Positions 40,673 through 49,951 of a DNA stretch of 64,000 nt are shown in pieces. Source of the DNA: Corynebacterium sp. CNJ-954 (GTDB taxonomy: Bacteria; Actinomycetota; Actinomycetes; Mycobacteriales; Mycobacteriaceae); contig NZ_MKKI01000011.1 in the NCBI RefSeq assembly GCF_001942345.1, forward strand, positions 1-64,000, in the 5' to 3' direction. Numbering within the stretch: position 1 is the stretch's first letter; every line of letters begins with the position of its first letter. Made by a program: the position numbers and the translations under genes. The notes under the pieces are model-generated. The model worked only from the letters and a program-made list of their open reading frames with translations, made no database searches and was not told where the DNA came from.

Positions 40673-43162
40673 TCAGTTGGCGTCAACGAGGACCAGGGAA
40701 ATCTTTCCCCGGTTGTCGATGTCGGCGATCTCGACCTCGAGGGCCTGACCGACCGAGACCTCGTCCTCGACCTTCTCGACACGACGGTCGCCGCCGAGGT
40801 TCGAGATGTGGATCAGCCCGTCCTTGCCCGGGAGCAGGGAGATGAAGGCGCCGAAGGCGGTGGTCTTCACCACGGTGCCCAGGTACCGGTCCCCGACCTT
40901 CGGCAACTGCGGGTTCGCGATCGAGTTCACCTTGTCAACCGCTGCGTCGGCGGCTTTGCCGTCCGCGGCAGAGATGAAGACCGTTCCGTCATCTTCGATG
41001 GAGATGTTCGCACCGGTCTCCTCGGTGATCTGGTTGATCGTCTTGCCCTTCGGCCCGATCAGCTCGCCGATCTTGTTCTGCGGGACGCTGACGGTGGTGA
41101 TCCGGGGGGCGAACTCGCTCATCTCCTCCGGTCCTGCCACGGCCTCACCCATGGTGGACAGGATCTCCAGGCGAGCGCTGCGGGCCTGAGCCAGAGCGGC
41201 GACAAGGACATCGGACGGGATGCCGTCGACCTTGGTGTCCAGCTGCAGGGCCGTGACGTAGTCGGCGGTGCCGGCGACCTTGAAGTCCATGTCGCCGAAA
41301 GCGTCCTCAGCACCGAGGATGTCGGTGAGGGTGACGTAGCTTTCCTTGCCGTCGACGTCGCCGGTGACCAGACCCATGGCGATACCCGCCACCGGGGCCT
41401 TGAGGGGCACGCCGGCGTTGTAGAGCGACAGGGTGGACGCACAGACCGAACCCATGGACGTCGACCCATTCGAGCTCAGTGCCTCGGACACCTGCCGGAT
41501 CGCGTAGGGGAACTCCTCACGGGACGGGATCACCGGCAGCAGGGCACGCTCTGCCAGGGCACCGTGACCGATCTCGCGACGTTTGGGGGATCCGACACGT
41601 CCTGTCTCACCGGTGGAGTACGGCGGGAAGTTGTAGTGGTGGATGTACCGCTTGGAGTCCACCGGCCCGAGGCTGTCGATGCTCTGTTCCATCTTGAGCA
41701 TGTCCAGTGTGGTCACACCAAGGATCTGAGTCTCGCCCCGCTCGAAGAGAGCAGAACCGTGGGCACGCGGCACCAGGTCGATCATCACGCCGAGATCGCG
41801 GATGGCTGTGGCGTCACGGCCGTCGATGCGGAACCCGTCGGTGAGGATGCGGGTACGCACCAGCTGGCGGGTGACCTCGTTGTGGGCGTTACGGATCTCG
41901 GAGGTGCGGCCCTCGAACTGCGCCTCCAGCGCCTCGACGGTTGCGGCCATGTCCTCGGACAGCGCGTCATCGCGCTCGGCCTTGTCGGCGATGGACATGA
42001 TGCCGGAGAGCTTGTCGGCGGACTCGGACTCGACGGCGGCGAACACGTCCTCGCCGAAGGGCGGGAACAGCTCGAATGCGCGTGCCTGGGCGTCGACCGC
42101 GGTGGCCAGTGCTGCCTGGGCACCGCAGAGTTCGGCGATGAAGGGACGTGCGGCGTCAATGCCCTGGGCGACGACGGCCTCCGTCGGCGCCGGCGCTCCC
42201 TCGGAGACGCGCTGGACGACGGAGTCGGTGGCCCCGGCCTCGACCATCATGATGGCGACGTTCTCACCGGGGACGGGCTTGCGGCGACCACGTCCCTTAC
42301 GGACCGGCTCGACGACGCGGCCTGCGACGACGAGCTCGAAGACGGCCTGTTCCTGCTGCTGACGGGTCGGGAAGGCCACCCACTGGCCTTCGGCATGGTC
42401 CTCGTCGACGACGAGGGCCATCCGCACGCCACCGACCGGGCCGGAGACCGGCAGGCCGGAGAGCTGCGTGGAGGCTGAGGCGGCGTTGATGGCGACCACA
42501 TCGTACATGTCGTCGGGATCCATGGACATGACCGTGACCACGACCTGGACCTCGTTACGGATTCCCTTGGCGAAGGTCGGGCGCAGCGGCCGGTCAATCA
42601 GACGGCAGGCGAGGATGGCTTCGGTGCCCGGCCTGCCTTCGCGCCGGAAGAAGCTGCCGGGGATGCGCCCTGCGGCGTACATGCGCTCTTCGACGTCGAC
42701 CGTCAGTGGGAAGAAGTCGAGGTTCTCCTTCGGCTTCTTCGATGCAGTGGTCGTCGACAGCATCATCGTGTCGTCGTCGAGGTAGGCGGTGACGGCGCCG
42801 TCCGCCTGGCGTGCCAGCAGACCGGTCTCGAAGGAGACCGTCCGGGTGCCGAAGTCACCGTTGTCGATGGTGGCGGTGGACTCCCAGATACCGGACTCGG
42901 CGTCGATGAGTTCAGCCTTGTGGGTCGGCGCGACCGGCGTCTTGGTCGCCGGCGTCTTCTTCTCCGCTGCAGCCTTCGCCGGAGCCTTCTTCGCCTGCGT
43001 CTTCTTCGCGGGAGCCTTCTTGGCGGGGGCCTTGGCAGCTCCCGTCGCCCCCGCGGCAGCCGTCTTCTTTGCGGGCGCCTTCTTCGCGGCGGTCTTCTTG
43101 GCCGGTGCCTTCTTCGTCGAGGCCTTCTTCGGCTGGGTGTCGTTCTCGTTCTGCGATGTCAC
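40673..43162 (-). CDS. pnp: Polynucleotide phosphorylase with lysine-rich N-terminal tail
   Basis: An 829-residue phosphorolytic 3'-5' exoribonuclease (GpsI type). Two RNase PH domains, the alpha-helical linker, and C-terminal KH ([11 protein letters not shown]) and S1 ([18 protein letters not shown]) domains are complete. Unlike the C. glutamicum enzyme, residues about 10-80 form a KKAPAKK/KKTAAKK-type repeat rich in Lys, Ala, Thr and Pro, like histone H1 tails. The tail is in frame with the body. GTG 43162 is the best start; the exact start is not certain, but all options retain the tail. Confidence 0.92.
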   Translation of the reverse strand: MTSQNENDTQPKKASTKKAPAKKTAAKKAPAKKTAAAGATGAAKAPAKKAPAKKTQAKKAPAKAAAEKKTPATKTPVAPTHKAELIDAESGIWESTATIDNGDFGTRTVSFETGLLARQADGAVTAYLDDDTMMLSTTTASKKPKENLDFFPLTVDVEERMYAAGRIPGSFFRREGRPGTEAILACRLIDRPLRPTFAKGIRNEVQVVVTVMSMDPDDMYDVVAINAASASTQLSGLPVSGPVGGVRMALVVDEDHAEGQWVAFPTRQQQEQAVFELVVAGRVVEPVRKGRGRRKPVPGENVAIMMVEAGATDSVVQRVSEGAPAPTEAVVAQGIDAARPFIAELCGAQAALATAVDAQARAFELFPPFGEDVFAAVESESADKLSGIMSIADKAERDDALSEDMAATVEALEAQFEGRTSEIRNAHNEVTRQLVRTRILTDGFRIDGRDATAIRDLGVMIDLVPRAHGSALFERGETQILGVTTLDMLKMEQSIDSLGPVDSKRYIHHYNFPPYSTGETGRVGSPKRREIGHGALAERALLPVIPSREEFPYAIRQVSEALSSNGSTSMGSVCASTLSLYNAGVPLKAPVAGIAMGLVTGDVDGKESYVTLTDILGAEDAFGDMDFKVAGTADYVTALQLDTKVDGIPSDVLVAALAQARSARLEILSTMGEAVAGPEEMSEFAPRITTVSVPQNKIGELIGPKGKTINQITEETGANISIEDDGTVFISAADGKAADAAVDKVNSIANPQLPKVGDRYLGTVVKTTAFGAFISLLPGKDGLIHISNLGGDRRVEKVEDEVSVGQALEVEIADIDNRGKISLVLVDAN

Positions 43163-43312
43163 GTTGGTGCGTATACCTTCTGCGTCTTTTTCGGTCCCTG
43201 TGCCGGTCGTCGGTGCCGGCCTCGGGTACGGATTCTCGTGTTCTGGACAATTACCGCAGATCATCCTACACCACCACCGGCCGAAACACCCTCCCCGAAT
43301 CCTGGGACGACG

Positions 43313-43346
43313 AAACCCCGCACACCGTCGGTGACGGTCTACGGGG
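43313..43346 (-). terminator. Terminator after rpsO
   Basis: On the minus strand CCCCG...ACCGTC-ACC-GACGGT...CGGGG forms a two-part stem followed by TTT. It lies 23 bases after the rpsO stop and separates it from pnp. Confidence 0.6.
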
Positions 43347-43368
43347 TCAGTGCCAGCGCTGGGGACGT

Positions 43369-43638
43369 CTAGCGACGCAGGCCCAGGCGCTCGATCAGGG
43401 AACGGTAACGCTCGACGTTGTTCTCCTGCAGGTACTTCAGCAGCCTCTTGCGACGACCGACCAGCAGCAGCAGTCCGCGGCGGGAGTGGTGGTCGTGCTT
43501 GTGGAACTTGAGGTGCTCGGTCAGCTGACGGATACGCACCGTCATCAGCGCGACCTGTGCTTCAGGTGAGCCGGTGTCGGTCTCGTGAACGCCGAATTCC
43601 TTGAGGGTCTCGGCCTTCTGGTCCTTGGTCAGAGCCAT
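43369..43638 (-). CDS. rpsO: Ribosomal protein S15
   Basis: An 89-residue S15, the standard length. The conserved core [19 protein letters not shown] and LLKYL binds 16S rRNA. AGGAG lies 7 bases before the ATG at 43638. The rpsO-pnp order is the common bacterial arrangement, here with a terminator between. Confidence 0.98.
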   Translation of the reverse strand: MALTKDQKAETLKEFGVHETDTGSPEAQVALMTVRIRQLTEHLKFHKHDHHSRRGLLLLVGRRKRLLKYLQENNVERYRSLIERLGLRR

Positions 43639-43750
43639 GGTGATTCTCCTGATGGTTGTTTCAGTCCGCGCGAAAGATGAGGACACACCGCCCCGGGGGC
43701 GGGCGCCGTTGTGACTACCGCGAACCACAGTCACAGACCGGATGACACTA

Positions 43751-44758
43751 TCATCCCCGCTGGCGGGGCACCAATCTCCGTGTGGCCTCGACATCATTGC
43801 CGATGGCCTCGACAAGTTCCTCGAGACCGTCGTAGCTCTCCATGCCACGGATGTGGTCGATGAAACTGACGGTGACTTTCCTGCCGTAGAGGTCGGCCTC
43901 ATGGTCCAGGACGAATGCCTCCACGCTGCGCGTCTCGTCGCCGAACGTAGGGTTCGTACCGACTGAAATCGCCGCAGGGAGGTGGACGTCGACCGGCATG
44001 TCGCCGACCAGGGCGCCGACGGGGTCTTTCTGGGTCGGCAGGATACGGAGGTCTCCGGCATAGACTCCGTCCGCCGGCAGGGCCTGGCTGTCCGGGAAGT
44101 ACAGGTTCGCGGTCGGGAAACCCAGGGCGGCGCCACCCCTGCCTGCGCCCCTGGTCACGACGCCGCGGACGGTGAAGTTCCGGCCCAAAGCCCCTGCAGC
44201 ACCCGCAACGTTTCCAGCGGCGAGCTGCTCACGGATCCAGGACGAACACACCGTGTGGCCGTCGGTGCCGTCGGTACCGTCGCCGTCACGCAGCAGTCCG
44301 TGGACGGTGACGTCCACACCGTAACGTTCCCCCAGTTCCTTCATCGTCTCCGAGGTGCCGGATGCCTGGCTCCCGAAGGTGAAGTTGTCCCCCACCACCA
44401 CGGCTTTAGCCTTGAAGAGATCGACGATGACCCGTCGGAAGTACTCTTCCGGGCTCCAGGAGATGATCTCGTCGTCGAAGGCGACCACGAGCATCGCGTC
44501 GATACCGTACCGGGCGGCACTCACCGCCCGCTGTTCGACCGTGGCAAGCAACGGCGGGACACTCTTCGGCAGGAAGATCACCGTCGGGTGGGGGTCGAAG
44601 GTCATCATCACCGCCGGCACACCGAGCTCCCGTGCCTTGGTGACCGCCGTGTCGATCAACGTCTGGTGTCCACGGTGCACTCCGTCGAAGACACCGATCG
44701 TCACCACGCTTCCCTGGAGGTCCGAGGGAACCTCGTCCAGTCCGTTCCAGATATCCAC
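43751..44758 (-). CDS. ribF: Bifunctional riboflavin kinase/FAD synthetase
   Basis: A 335-residue enzyme making FMN and FAD. The N-terminal nucleotidyltransferase has [10 protein letters not shown] and [11 protein letters not shown]. The C-terminal kinase has GFPTANLYF and the TNPTFG motif. The GTG at 44758 is chosen because TAGTGT lies 7 bases upstream; it gives the typical start [11 protein letters not shown]. It is divergent from truB with only 46 bases between start codons. Confidence 0.95.
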   Translation of the reverse strand: MDIWNGLDEVPSDLQGSVVTIGVFDGVHRGHQTLIDTAVTKARELGVPAVMMTFDPHPTVIFLPKSVPPLLATVEQRAVSAARYGIDAMLVVAFDDEIISWSPEEYFRRVIVDLFKAKAVVVGDNFTFGSQASGTSETMKELGERYGVDVTVHGLLRDGDGTDGTDGHTVCSSWIREQLAAGNVAGAAGALGRNFTVRGVVTRGAGRGGAALGFPTANLYFPDSQALPADGVYAGDLRILPTQKDPVGALVGDMPVDVHLPAAISVGTNPTFGDETRSVEAFVLDHEADLYGRKVTVSFIDHIRGMESYDGLEELVEAIGNDVEATRRLVPRQRG

Positions 44759-44765
44759 GGACACC

Positions 44766-44771
44766 ACACTA
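44766..44771 (-). promoter_or_regulatory. -10 element TAGTGT of leaderless ribF
   Basis: TAGTGT ends 7 bases before the ribF GTG. Its -35 would fall inside the truB promoter region. Confidence 0.5.
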
Positions 44772-44791
44772 CGACACTTCCGGTCACCACC

Positions 44792-44797
44792 TAGACT
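44792..44797 (+). promoter_or_regulatory. -10 element TAGACT of leaderless truB
   Basis: TAGACT ends 7 bases before the truB ATG at 44805. The two divergent -10 boxes are only 20 bases apart. Confidence 0.6.
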
Positions 44798-44804
44798 GTG
44801 CTCC

Positions 44805-45761
44805 ATGCCTGCAAGAGAATCAGCCGACGGGATCATCGCCCGCTCCGGTCTCGTCATCGTCGACAAACCCGCCGGAATGACCAGTCACGATGTCGTCTCA
44901 CGGTGTCGACGTATCTTCGGCACGCGACGGGTCGGACACTCCGGAACGCTGGACCCGATGGCAACCGGCGTCCTCGTCGTCGGAGTCGAACGGGGCACCA
45001 AGTTCCTCGCACACGTGGTGACACACGACAAACGGTACGACGCCACGGTCCGCTTCGGGTCCGCCACCGTCACCGACGACATCGAGGGCGACGCGGTCTC
45101 AACGGCACCTGCCCAGGCGATGGACTCCCTGACGGTCGACGGTGTCCGGGAGGCTTTCGCCGCACAGTCCGGCGAGATCATGCAACGGCCCAGCAGTGTC
45201 AGTTCAATCAAGGTCAACGGCCGTCGGGCCCACGAACTCGTCCGGGAGGGTGTGGACGTCGTACTTCCCGAACGCCCCGTGACCGTCCACGAACTCGCGG
45301 TGTCTGACGTGCGTATCGACGGTGAGGGCGGAGAGCGGGTCGCCGAGGCCGACATCAGCGTGCACTGCTCGTCAGGCACCTACATCCGGTCGATCGCTCG
45401 GGATGTCGGCGAGGCCCTCGGTGTCGGTGGCCATCTGAGCGCGCTGCGGCGTACGAGCGCAGGGCCGTTCGCCGTGGCCGAGGCCCGGACGCTCGAGGAG
45501 CTCTTCGCCGTCCGCGAGGACACCGGCGCCTCCCCCGCACTGACGATGTCCCTGGACGAGGCCATGTCGATCTGCTTCCCGGTCCGTGAGGTCTCCGGTA
45601 CGGACGGAGACGCACTGTCGTTGGGTAAATGGCTCTCTCCGGTCGGGATGCGCGGCGTCTATGCCGCCGTCACTCCTGACGGCAGGGCCGTGGCTCTTCT
45701 CGAGGAGAAGGGCACGCGCGCATCCAGCGTGTTCGTGGCACGCCCGGCGGGGATGGACTGA
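44805..45761 (+). CDS. truB: tRNA pseudouridine(55) synthase TruB
   Basis: A 318-residue enzyme that makes the universal pseudouridine in the T-loop. The catalytic Asp is in GHSGTLDPMATG. DKPAGMTSHDVV and the GTYIRSIARD segment are also present. The ATG at 44805 matches the -10 spacing. Confidence 0.96.
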   Translation: MPARESADGIIARSGLVIVDKPAGMTSHDVVSRCRRIFGTRRVGHSGTLDPMATGVLVVGVERGTKFLAHVVTHDKRYDATVRFGSATVTDDIEGDAVSTAPAQAMDSLTVDGVREAFAAQSGEIMQRPSSVSSIKVNGRRAHELVREGVDVVLPERPVTVHELAVSDVRIDGEGGERVAEADISVHCSSGTYIRSIARDVGEALGVGGHLSALRRTSAGPFAVAEARTLEELFAVREDTGASPALTMSLDEAMSICFPVREVSGTDGDALSLGKWLSPVGMRGVYAAVTPDGRAVALLEEKGTRASSVFVARPAGMD

Positions 45762-45791
45762 GTCGCCCGGTGGTGTCGGTGGGGTCGGCAG

Positions 45792-47174
45792 TCACGGCTG
45801 CCCTTCCGTGCGCGTGGTGGAGATCTTCGCCAGAGCAGTGGTCAACTCGGTGACCTGACGGTTGTCGAGGTCGTGGACGATGTCACTGATCTCGTCGCGT
45901 AGCGCCCGGTCAGCGAATGGCGCGGTGAGGACGTTGAACTTCACGCAGGCCGCGTCCCAGTCCAGGGGGCGGGTGAAGAATCCGTCGTAGGCGGATTTCT
46001 CGGCGCTGAACTCCGTCCCGTCATCGAGCGTGACGGTGACTTCCGCAGGCATCTCCTCCGGGAAACGGTCGGACAACGCATCGTCCGGCGTGATCGTGAC
46101 CTTGGTCATGAGCTGCTGGACGTCCTCGGCGACGATGCGAGACGGGTCATACTGACGGGGATTGAGTTCACCGTCGAGGAGCGCAACGGCCAGCATCCAC
46201 GGGAGCGAATGGTCCGCCTCCTCCTTGGTACGGATGGTTTGCTTGTCCCCCTCCTCGCCGCCGCCGATGATCGAGTACGCGACGTCGAACGTGGACAGCC
46301 TGACAGTGTCGATACGCGACGGGTCGAAACCCTCCCGGGAGCGGATATCCAGGACCGCCTCCAGGGCGGACTGCGAATGTATCTCGGCGTTGTACTTCTT
46401 GATGATTGTCCGGGTGACACTCTCGAGGTCCTCGGACGACCAGTCCAGCGTGTAGTCGCCGGCGAGATCCTTGAATCCCTTGTTGCCCTCGAAGACCTCC
46501 CCGGGCCCGGTGATGCCTCGGGACGCCAACAGTGCCGACCACACCCCCTCCTTGGCGACGTGCGGGTACGCCAGCCCCTTCCAGTGGCTGAGGTTGCCGG
46601 TGCGCGTGACACGCAGGGCCACGTTCGCCGTGCCCGCCATGGCCGCGGCATTCGCAATCTGGTCGGCATCGAGACCGAGTGCCTTGGCTGCCGAACACGC
46701 TGCAGCGAACGCCCCCTGGGTGGTGTGGTCGAATCCGAGGGCGCGGACCGGCGCGACGTCCGACAGGCGGGTATGGACCTGGTACGCCACCGCGAAAGCG
46801 GTGAGCAGATCCGCCCCACTGGCTCCAACACTCTCGGCTGCGGCGAGGACCGCCCCGAAGTTGTCTGAGGGATGGTTGGTCTCGCCTTTCGCGAGATAGG
46901 CGTCCATGAAGTCGAGGTAGCGACTGAGGGCACTGTTGAAGAACGCCGCCTTCTCCGGCGAGGTCTTTCCCCCGCCGATCAATGTCGCCTGTTCAGTCCC
47001 GCCGAGGTCATCCAGGAGTCCCCTGATCGCGTCGATCGGTTCAGCGTCGAGCGCACCGACAGCAACTCCGAGTGTGTCGAGCACCCGGATCTTGAGTTGT
47101 TCAAGAGCTTCCGGACTGAGGTCGCCGAGATCTGCCTTTTCCACGAAAGTGGCGAGTTCCTGTACTTCCGTCAT
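45792..47174 (-). CDS. MmgE/PrpD family protein
   Basis: A 460-residue member of the MmgE/PrpD superfamily, which includes 2-methylcitrate dehydratase and cis-aconitate decarboxylase. The N-terminal helical domain has NSALSRYLDFMDAYLAKGETNHPSDNF and the His/Asp-rich centre typical of PrpD. No prpB or prpC is nearby, so the substrate is not clear. The ATG at 47174 has AAGGAG 6 bases upstream. It is divergent from a YrdC-like gene; the shared 274-base control region holds DtxR-like and GlxR-like sites. Convergent with truB. Confidence 0.85.
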   Translation of the reverse strand: MTEVQELATFVEKADLGDLSPEALEQLKIRVLDTLGVAVGALDAEPIDAIRGLLDDLGGTEQATLIGGGKTSPEKAAFFNSALSRYLDFMDAYLAKGETNHPSDNFGAVLAAAESVGASGADLLTAFAVAYQVHTRLSDVAPVRALGFDHTTQGAFAAACSAAKALGLDADQIANAAAMAGTANVALRVTRTGNLSHWKGLAYPHVAKEGVWSALLASRGITGPGEVFEGNKGFKDLAGDYTLDWSSEDLESVTRTIIKKYNAEIHSQSALEAVLDIRSREGFDPSRIDTVRLSTFDVAYSIIGGGEEGDKQTIRTKEEADHSLPWMLAVALLDGELNPRQYDPSRIVAEDVQQLMTKVTITPDDALSDRFPEEMPAEVTVTLDDGTEFSAEKSAYDGFFTRPLDWDAACVKFNVLTAPFADRALRDEISDIVHDLDNRQVTELTTALAKISTTRTEGQP

Positions 47175-47222
47175 CACCTGCTCCTTTCTTCTGAGGCCTC
47201 CTCGAACGGACGAGGGTGCCCG

Positions 47223-47241
47223 TTAGGTTTGCCTCACCTCC
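47223..47241. promoter_or_regulatory. DtxR-like (iron) operator
   Basis: TTAGGTTTGCCTCACCTCC matches the DtxR consensus TTAGGTTAGCCTAACCTAA at 15 of 19 positions. It lies 49-67 bases upstream of the mmgE/prpD start, touching a -10 candidate TATGGG (47240-47245, minus strand), where a bound repressor would block transcription. Confidence 0.6.
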
Positions 47242-47275
47242 CATACTGGACCTCATGGCGCCGAGTTCAACCCTT

Positions 47276-47291
47276 TGTGACATATCGCACC
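47276..47291. promoter_or_regulatory. GlxR-like (cAMP receptor) site
   Basis: TGTGACATATCGCACC fits TGTGANNTANNTCACA at 10 of 12 defined positions. It lies between the two divergent promoters of mmgE/prpD and the YrdC-like gene. Confidence 0.5.
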
Positions 47292-47353
47292 CGGGTTCCG
47301 ACGACACGACGGTGCACCCCGGCCCCGATTCAGCAGGCGTCGCAACGGTGCAC

Positions 47354-47359
47354 TAGAAT
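47354..47359 (+). promoter_or_regulatory. -10 element TAGAAT of the YrdC-like gene
   Basis: TAGAAT predicts a start near 47366 and a leader of about 82 bases before the ATG at 47449, much longer than most genes here. Confidence 0.5.
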
Positions 47360-47448
47360 GCCAGAACGTGAGATAGCTTCTCCCGACCAGTGAGACACTG
47401 TCGCCCCGAGATGCACCCGAACAACAGTTGGACTTCAGAGAGGAACAC

Positions 47449-48240
47449 ATGGCAGAGAACGAGAACTCCCGCCAGATCCAGTGGAATGGTGGACTGCAGC
47501 AGGAGGCCGTCGACCTGCTCCGTACCCCGGGGCATATCGTGGTCACCCCGACCAAGGTCGGCTACATCATCGCCACGAGTGACCGCGAGGGCCTGGAGCG
47601 CAAGTTCGCTGTCAAGCACCGCAAGCGCAACAAACCCGGCGTCGTGCTGTGTGGGTCGATCGAGCAGCTCAAGGAACTCGCTCAACTGACCCCCGAGATC
47701 GAGAAGTTCTACCAGACCTGCGTGGACCGCGATATCCTGATGGGCTGCATCCTCCCGTGGAAGGAGGGTGCCCAGGACAAGTACATGCCGGAAGGCGCCG
47801 GCGAGCTCGCGTCCGACACCCGCAACACCAGTTGCTTCGTGCTCAAGTTCGGCACCCCTGGCGAGAACATCGCCCGGGAACTGTGGGAGAAGGACCGCCG
47901 CCTGGTCTTCGCGTCATCGGCCAACCCCTCCGGCCAGGGCAACCGCGGGCTGATCGAAGGCATCGGCGAGGAGATCGCCGGTGAAGCCGACCTGATCATC
48001 GAAGGCAACGACTATGTCGCCTCGATCCAGCCGGACAAGAACATCGACACCCGGTACGAGCAGGGCGTCATGGTCTCCATGGTTGACGACGACGGCACGC
48101 TGGTGCCCGAGCAGAACGGCCAGCGCGGGATCACCCCCTGCCCCACACTCATCCGCAAGGGCATCTACAACGACGAGATCGTGCTGATCCTCGCCGACCA
48201 GTTCAACTCCTGGGACTTCCGCCAGGGCGGGTACTACTGA
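47449..48240 (+). CDS. YrdC/Sua5-domain protein
   Basis: A 263-residue protein with one YrdC domain (Sua5/YciO/YrdC family), which in the enzymes makes threonylcarbamoyl-AMP for tRNA t6A. Features: PTKVGYIIATSD, KHRKRNKPGVVL (nucleotide/bicarbonate pocket Lys/Arg) and VFASSANPSGQG. The C-terminal segment with MVSMVDDDGTLV is extra to the plain YrdC enzymes. Whether it makes t6A or acts elsewhere is not clear. GAGG precedes the ATG at 47449; seven more in-frame residues upstream are possible. It is divergent from mmgE/prpD. Confidence 0.8.
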   Translation: MAENENSRQIQWNGGLQQEAVDLLRTPGHIVVTPTKVGYIIATSDREGLERKFAVKHRKRNKPGVVLCGSIEQLKELAQLTPEIEKFYQTCVDRDILMGCILPWKEGAQDKYMPEGAGELASDTRNTSCFVLKFGTPGENIARELWEKDRRLVFASSANPSGQGNRGLIEGIGEEIAGEADLIIEGNDYVASIQPDKNIDTRYEQGVMVSMVDDDGTLVPEQNGQRGITPCPTLIRKGIYNDEIVLILADQFNSWDFRQGGYY

Positions 48241-48276
48241 CATCCCCCTGTTGAACCACGCCGGTATGCCCTGAGG

Positions 48277-49023
48277 TCACCCCGGGATCGCGCAGACGGT
48301 CACCACGAAACCGTCCCGGATCACCCACTGCCCCTCGATGGTGGGCACCGGGCTCGGCTGGGACAGCACACGGGCATGCCAACCTCCGCCGACCTCGTCG
48401 ACGGAGGTTATGTCGTCCCGCGGGCCCACATCAAGGTGAAGCTCGACTTCATCGAAGTCGAGGAACCGCCCGACCAGGGGAAACCACGCCTTGTAGACCG
48501 CTTCCTTCGCGCTGAACAGCACAGTGCCCAGTGAACGCCCCGGTGCCCGTTGCGCCGCGCGTTGGAGTGAGCGGCGTTCCAGCGGAGAGCTGACAGCCGA
48601 CAACACACCGTCCGGCAGCCGCTGTGCGACCTCCACATCCAGGCCCAGGCTGCGCCACCGGTCCGTCCTGCCGACGAGTGCGACACGCAGGCCCCGGGTG
48701 TGCGAGATGGTGCCGGTGACCGGCCCCGGAAACAGGGGCCGTCCCTTGTCACCGCGCAGGATGGGACCGTCGATCCCCAGACCGCGCAGTGCGCGGTGGG
48801 CGCACCACCGGCCGTCGCCGAACTCGGCCTTGCGGGAGTCCACTGCCGCGCCGACGATTCGCCTCTCCTCCTCGTCGAGCTCGTCGTAGTGGGTGAGATC
48901 GATGACCCGCCCCGGGTGATACTCCACCAGGCCGGCGTCGGCGGGGATAAGGTCGCGGGGAACGACCGGAGTCCGGTCAGTGTCACCGAAACCCACGGCG
49001 ACATACGGTGCTGAGATGATCAT
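48277..49023 (-). CDS. pptT: 4'-phosphopantetheinyl transferase PptT
   Basis: A 248-residue Sfp-type transferase that activates carrier proteins such as fatty acid and mycolate synthases with the CoA-derived arm. The magnesium motif LGLDVEV and FSAKEAVYKAW are present. The ATG at 49023 overlaps the stop of the upstream phosphoesterase by 4 bases. The pair matches mycobacterial Rv2795c-Rv2794c (pptH-pptT). Confidence 0.92.
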   Translation of the reverse strand: MIISAPYVAVGFGDTDRTPVVPRDLIPADAGLVEYHPGRVIDLTHYDELDEEERRIVGAAVDSRKAEFGDGRWCAHRALRGLGIDGPILRGDKGRPLFPGPVTGTISHTRGLRVALVGRTDRWRSLGLDVEVAQRLPDGVLSAVSSPLERRSLQRAAQRAPGRSLGTVLFSAKEAVYKAWFPLVGRFLDFDEVELHLDVGPRDDITSVDEVGGGWHARVLSQPSPVPTIEGQWVIRDGFVVTVCAIPG

Positions 49024-49901
49024 CCCGCTTCCTCTCCGGTTGACTCGGTCAGCACCGGATACGGCCAGAGGTTCCGTTCGCGGCGCTGGTCGAGGGTCCG
49101 CTGGCGTTCCCGCGGGTAGCCCAGCGACACCTCGACATGGCGGACACCGTCCACCTCGGTCACGACCGGGATATGCAGGTGCCCGTAAATCACCGTCTCC
49201 GCACCGAAGCGCACCGGCCAGTCCTGTGTATGCCGGCTGCCCGACCACAACGCAACTTCCGGCAGCCGGAGCCGTGCAGTGACCTCACGCACCAGCGGCC
49301 AGTGGTTGACCAGTACCGTCGGCCCCAACACCTTCGACAGTCGACGCACAGTGTATCCCAGGCGCCGTTGGCACCAGAGCGGAACGTCGACATAGGGGGC
49401 GATCGCGACCTGATCGGTGAACACCACGCCATTGCCCTCTGCCGCGGAAAGCGCACGCTCCACCGTGACCAACGGGTCCCGCCACGAATGGTCGTACAGC
49501 GTGAACATCGGCACGATGGTGTGGCCGGCGAACTTCGGGTACGGGTCCTCAGGGGTGAGCACGCCCATCGACTGGCAGCCTTTGACCAGTTCATCGTACT
49601 TCTGGACCGCATGTACCTCATCGGACGACCGGGAGAACAGCTCGTGGTTGCCGGGCACCCAGATGACCTGGGCGAACTTCTCCGACAACGATCGGAGGGT
49701 CTCCAAGATCGTGGAGGTCCGTTCCGCGACATCACCGGCCACGATCAGCCAGTCCCCGGGGTTCTCCGGGAGTACGGTGCGCTCGACGAGTTCCCGGTTC
49801 CCGCGGGCCGCCACGTGGAGGTCCGAGACAGCCCACAGCGTCCGGCGCTGCACACCGGTGTCTGTCTCTGTACCCTCTTCCACGTCGCTCCCACTCATCA
49901 T
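49020..49901 (-). CDS. pptH: Metallophosphoesterase, PptH-like phosphopantetheinyl hydrolase
   Basis: A 293-residue calcineurin-like phosphoesterase. The metal motifs SDLH, AGDVAE, GNHEL, VNHWPL and GHLHIP are complete. In M. tuberculosis the homologue next to pptT (Rv2795c, PptH) removes phosphopantetheine from carrier proteins, the reverse of PptT. The coupling of the two genes here supports the same role, but activity is inferred. ATG 49901 has TAGAGT 7 bases upstream. Confidence 0.85.
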   Translation of the reverse strand: MMSGSDVEEGTETDTGVQRRTLWAVSDLHVAARGNRELVERTVLPENPGDWLIVAGDVAERTSTILETLRSLSEKFAQVIWVPGNHELFSRSSDEVHAVQKYDELVKGCQSMGVLTPEDPYPKFAGHTIVPMFTLYDHSWRDPLVTVERALSAAEGNGVVFTDQVAIAPYVDVPLWCQRRLGYTVRRLSKVLGPTVLVNHWPLVREVTARLRLPEVALWSGSRHTQDWPVRFGAETVIYGHLHIPVVTEVDGVRHVEVSLGYPRERQRTLDQRRERNLWPYPVLTESTGEEAG

Positions 49902-49908
49902 TTACGTC

Positions 49909-49914
49909 ACTCTA
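49909..49914 (-). promoter_or_regulatory. -10 element TAGAGT of leaderless pptH-pptT
   Basis: TAGAGT ends 7 bases before the first of two adjacent ATGs (49901), favouring that one as the start. Confidence 0.55.
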
Positions 49915-49951
49915 GTCACTGCAAACACATACGTCACTTCTAAAACAGAAA

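Noticed and set aside
40808..42478. A 556-codon plus-strand frame opposite pnp
   Set aside because: The conserved PNPase domains are on the minus strand. No promoter or ribosome binding site supports the plus frame.
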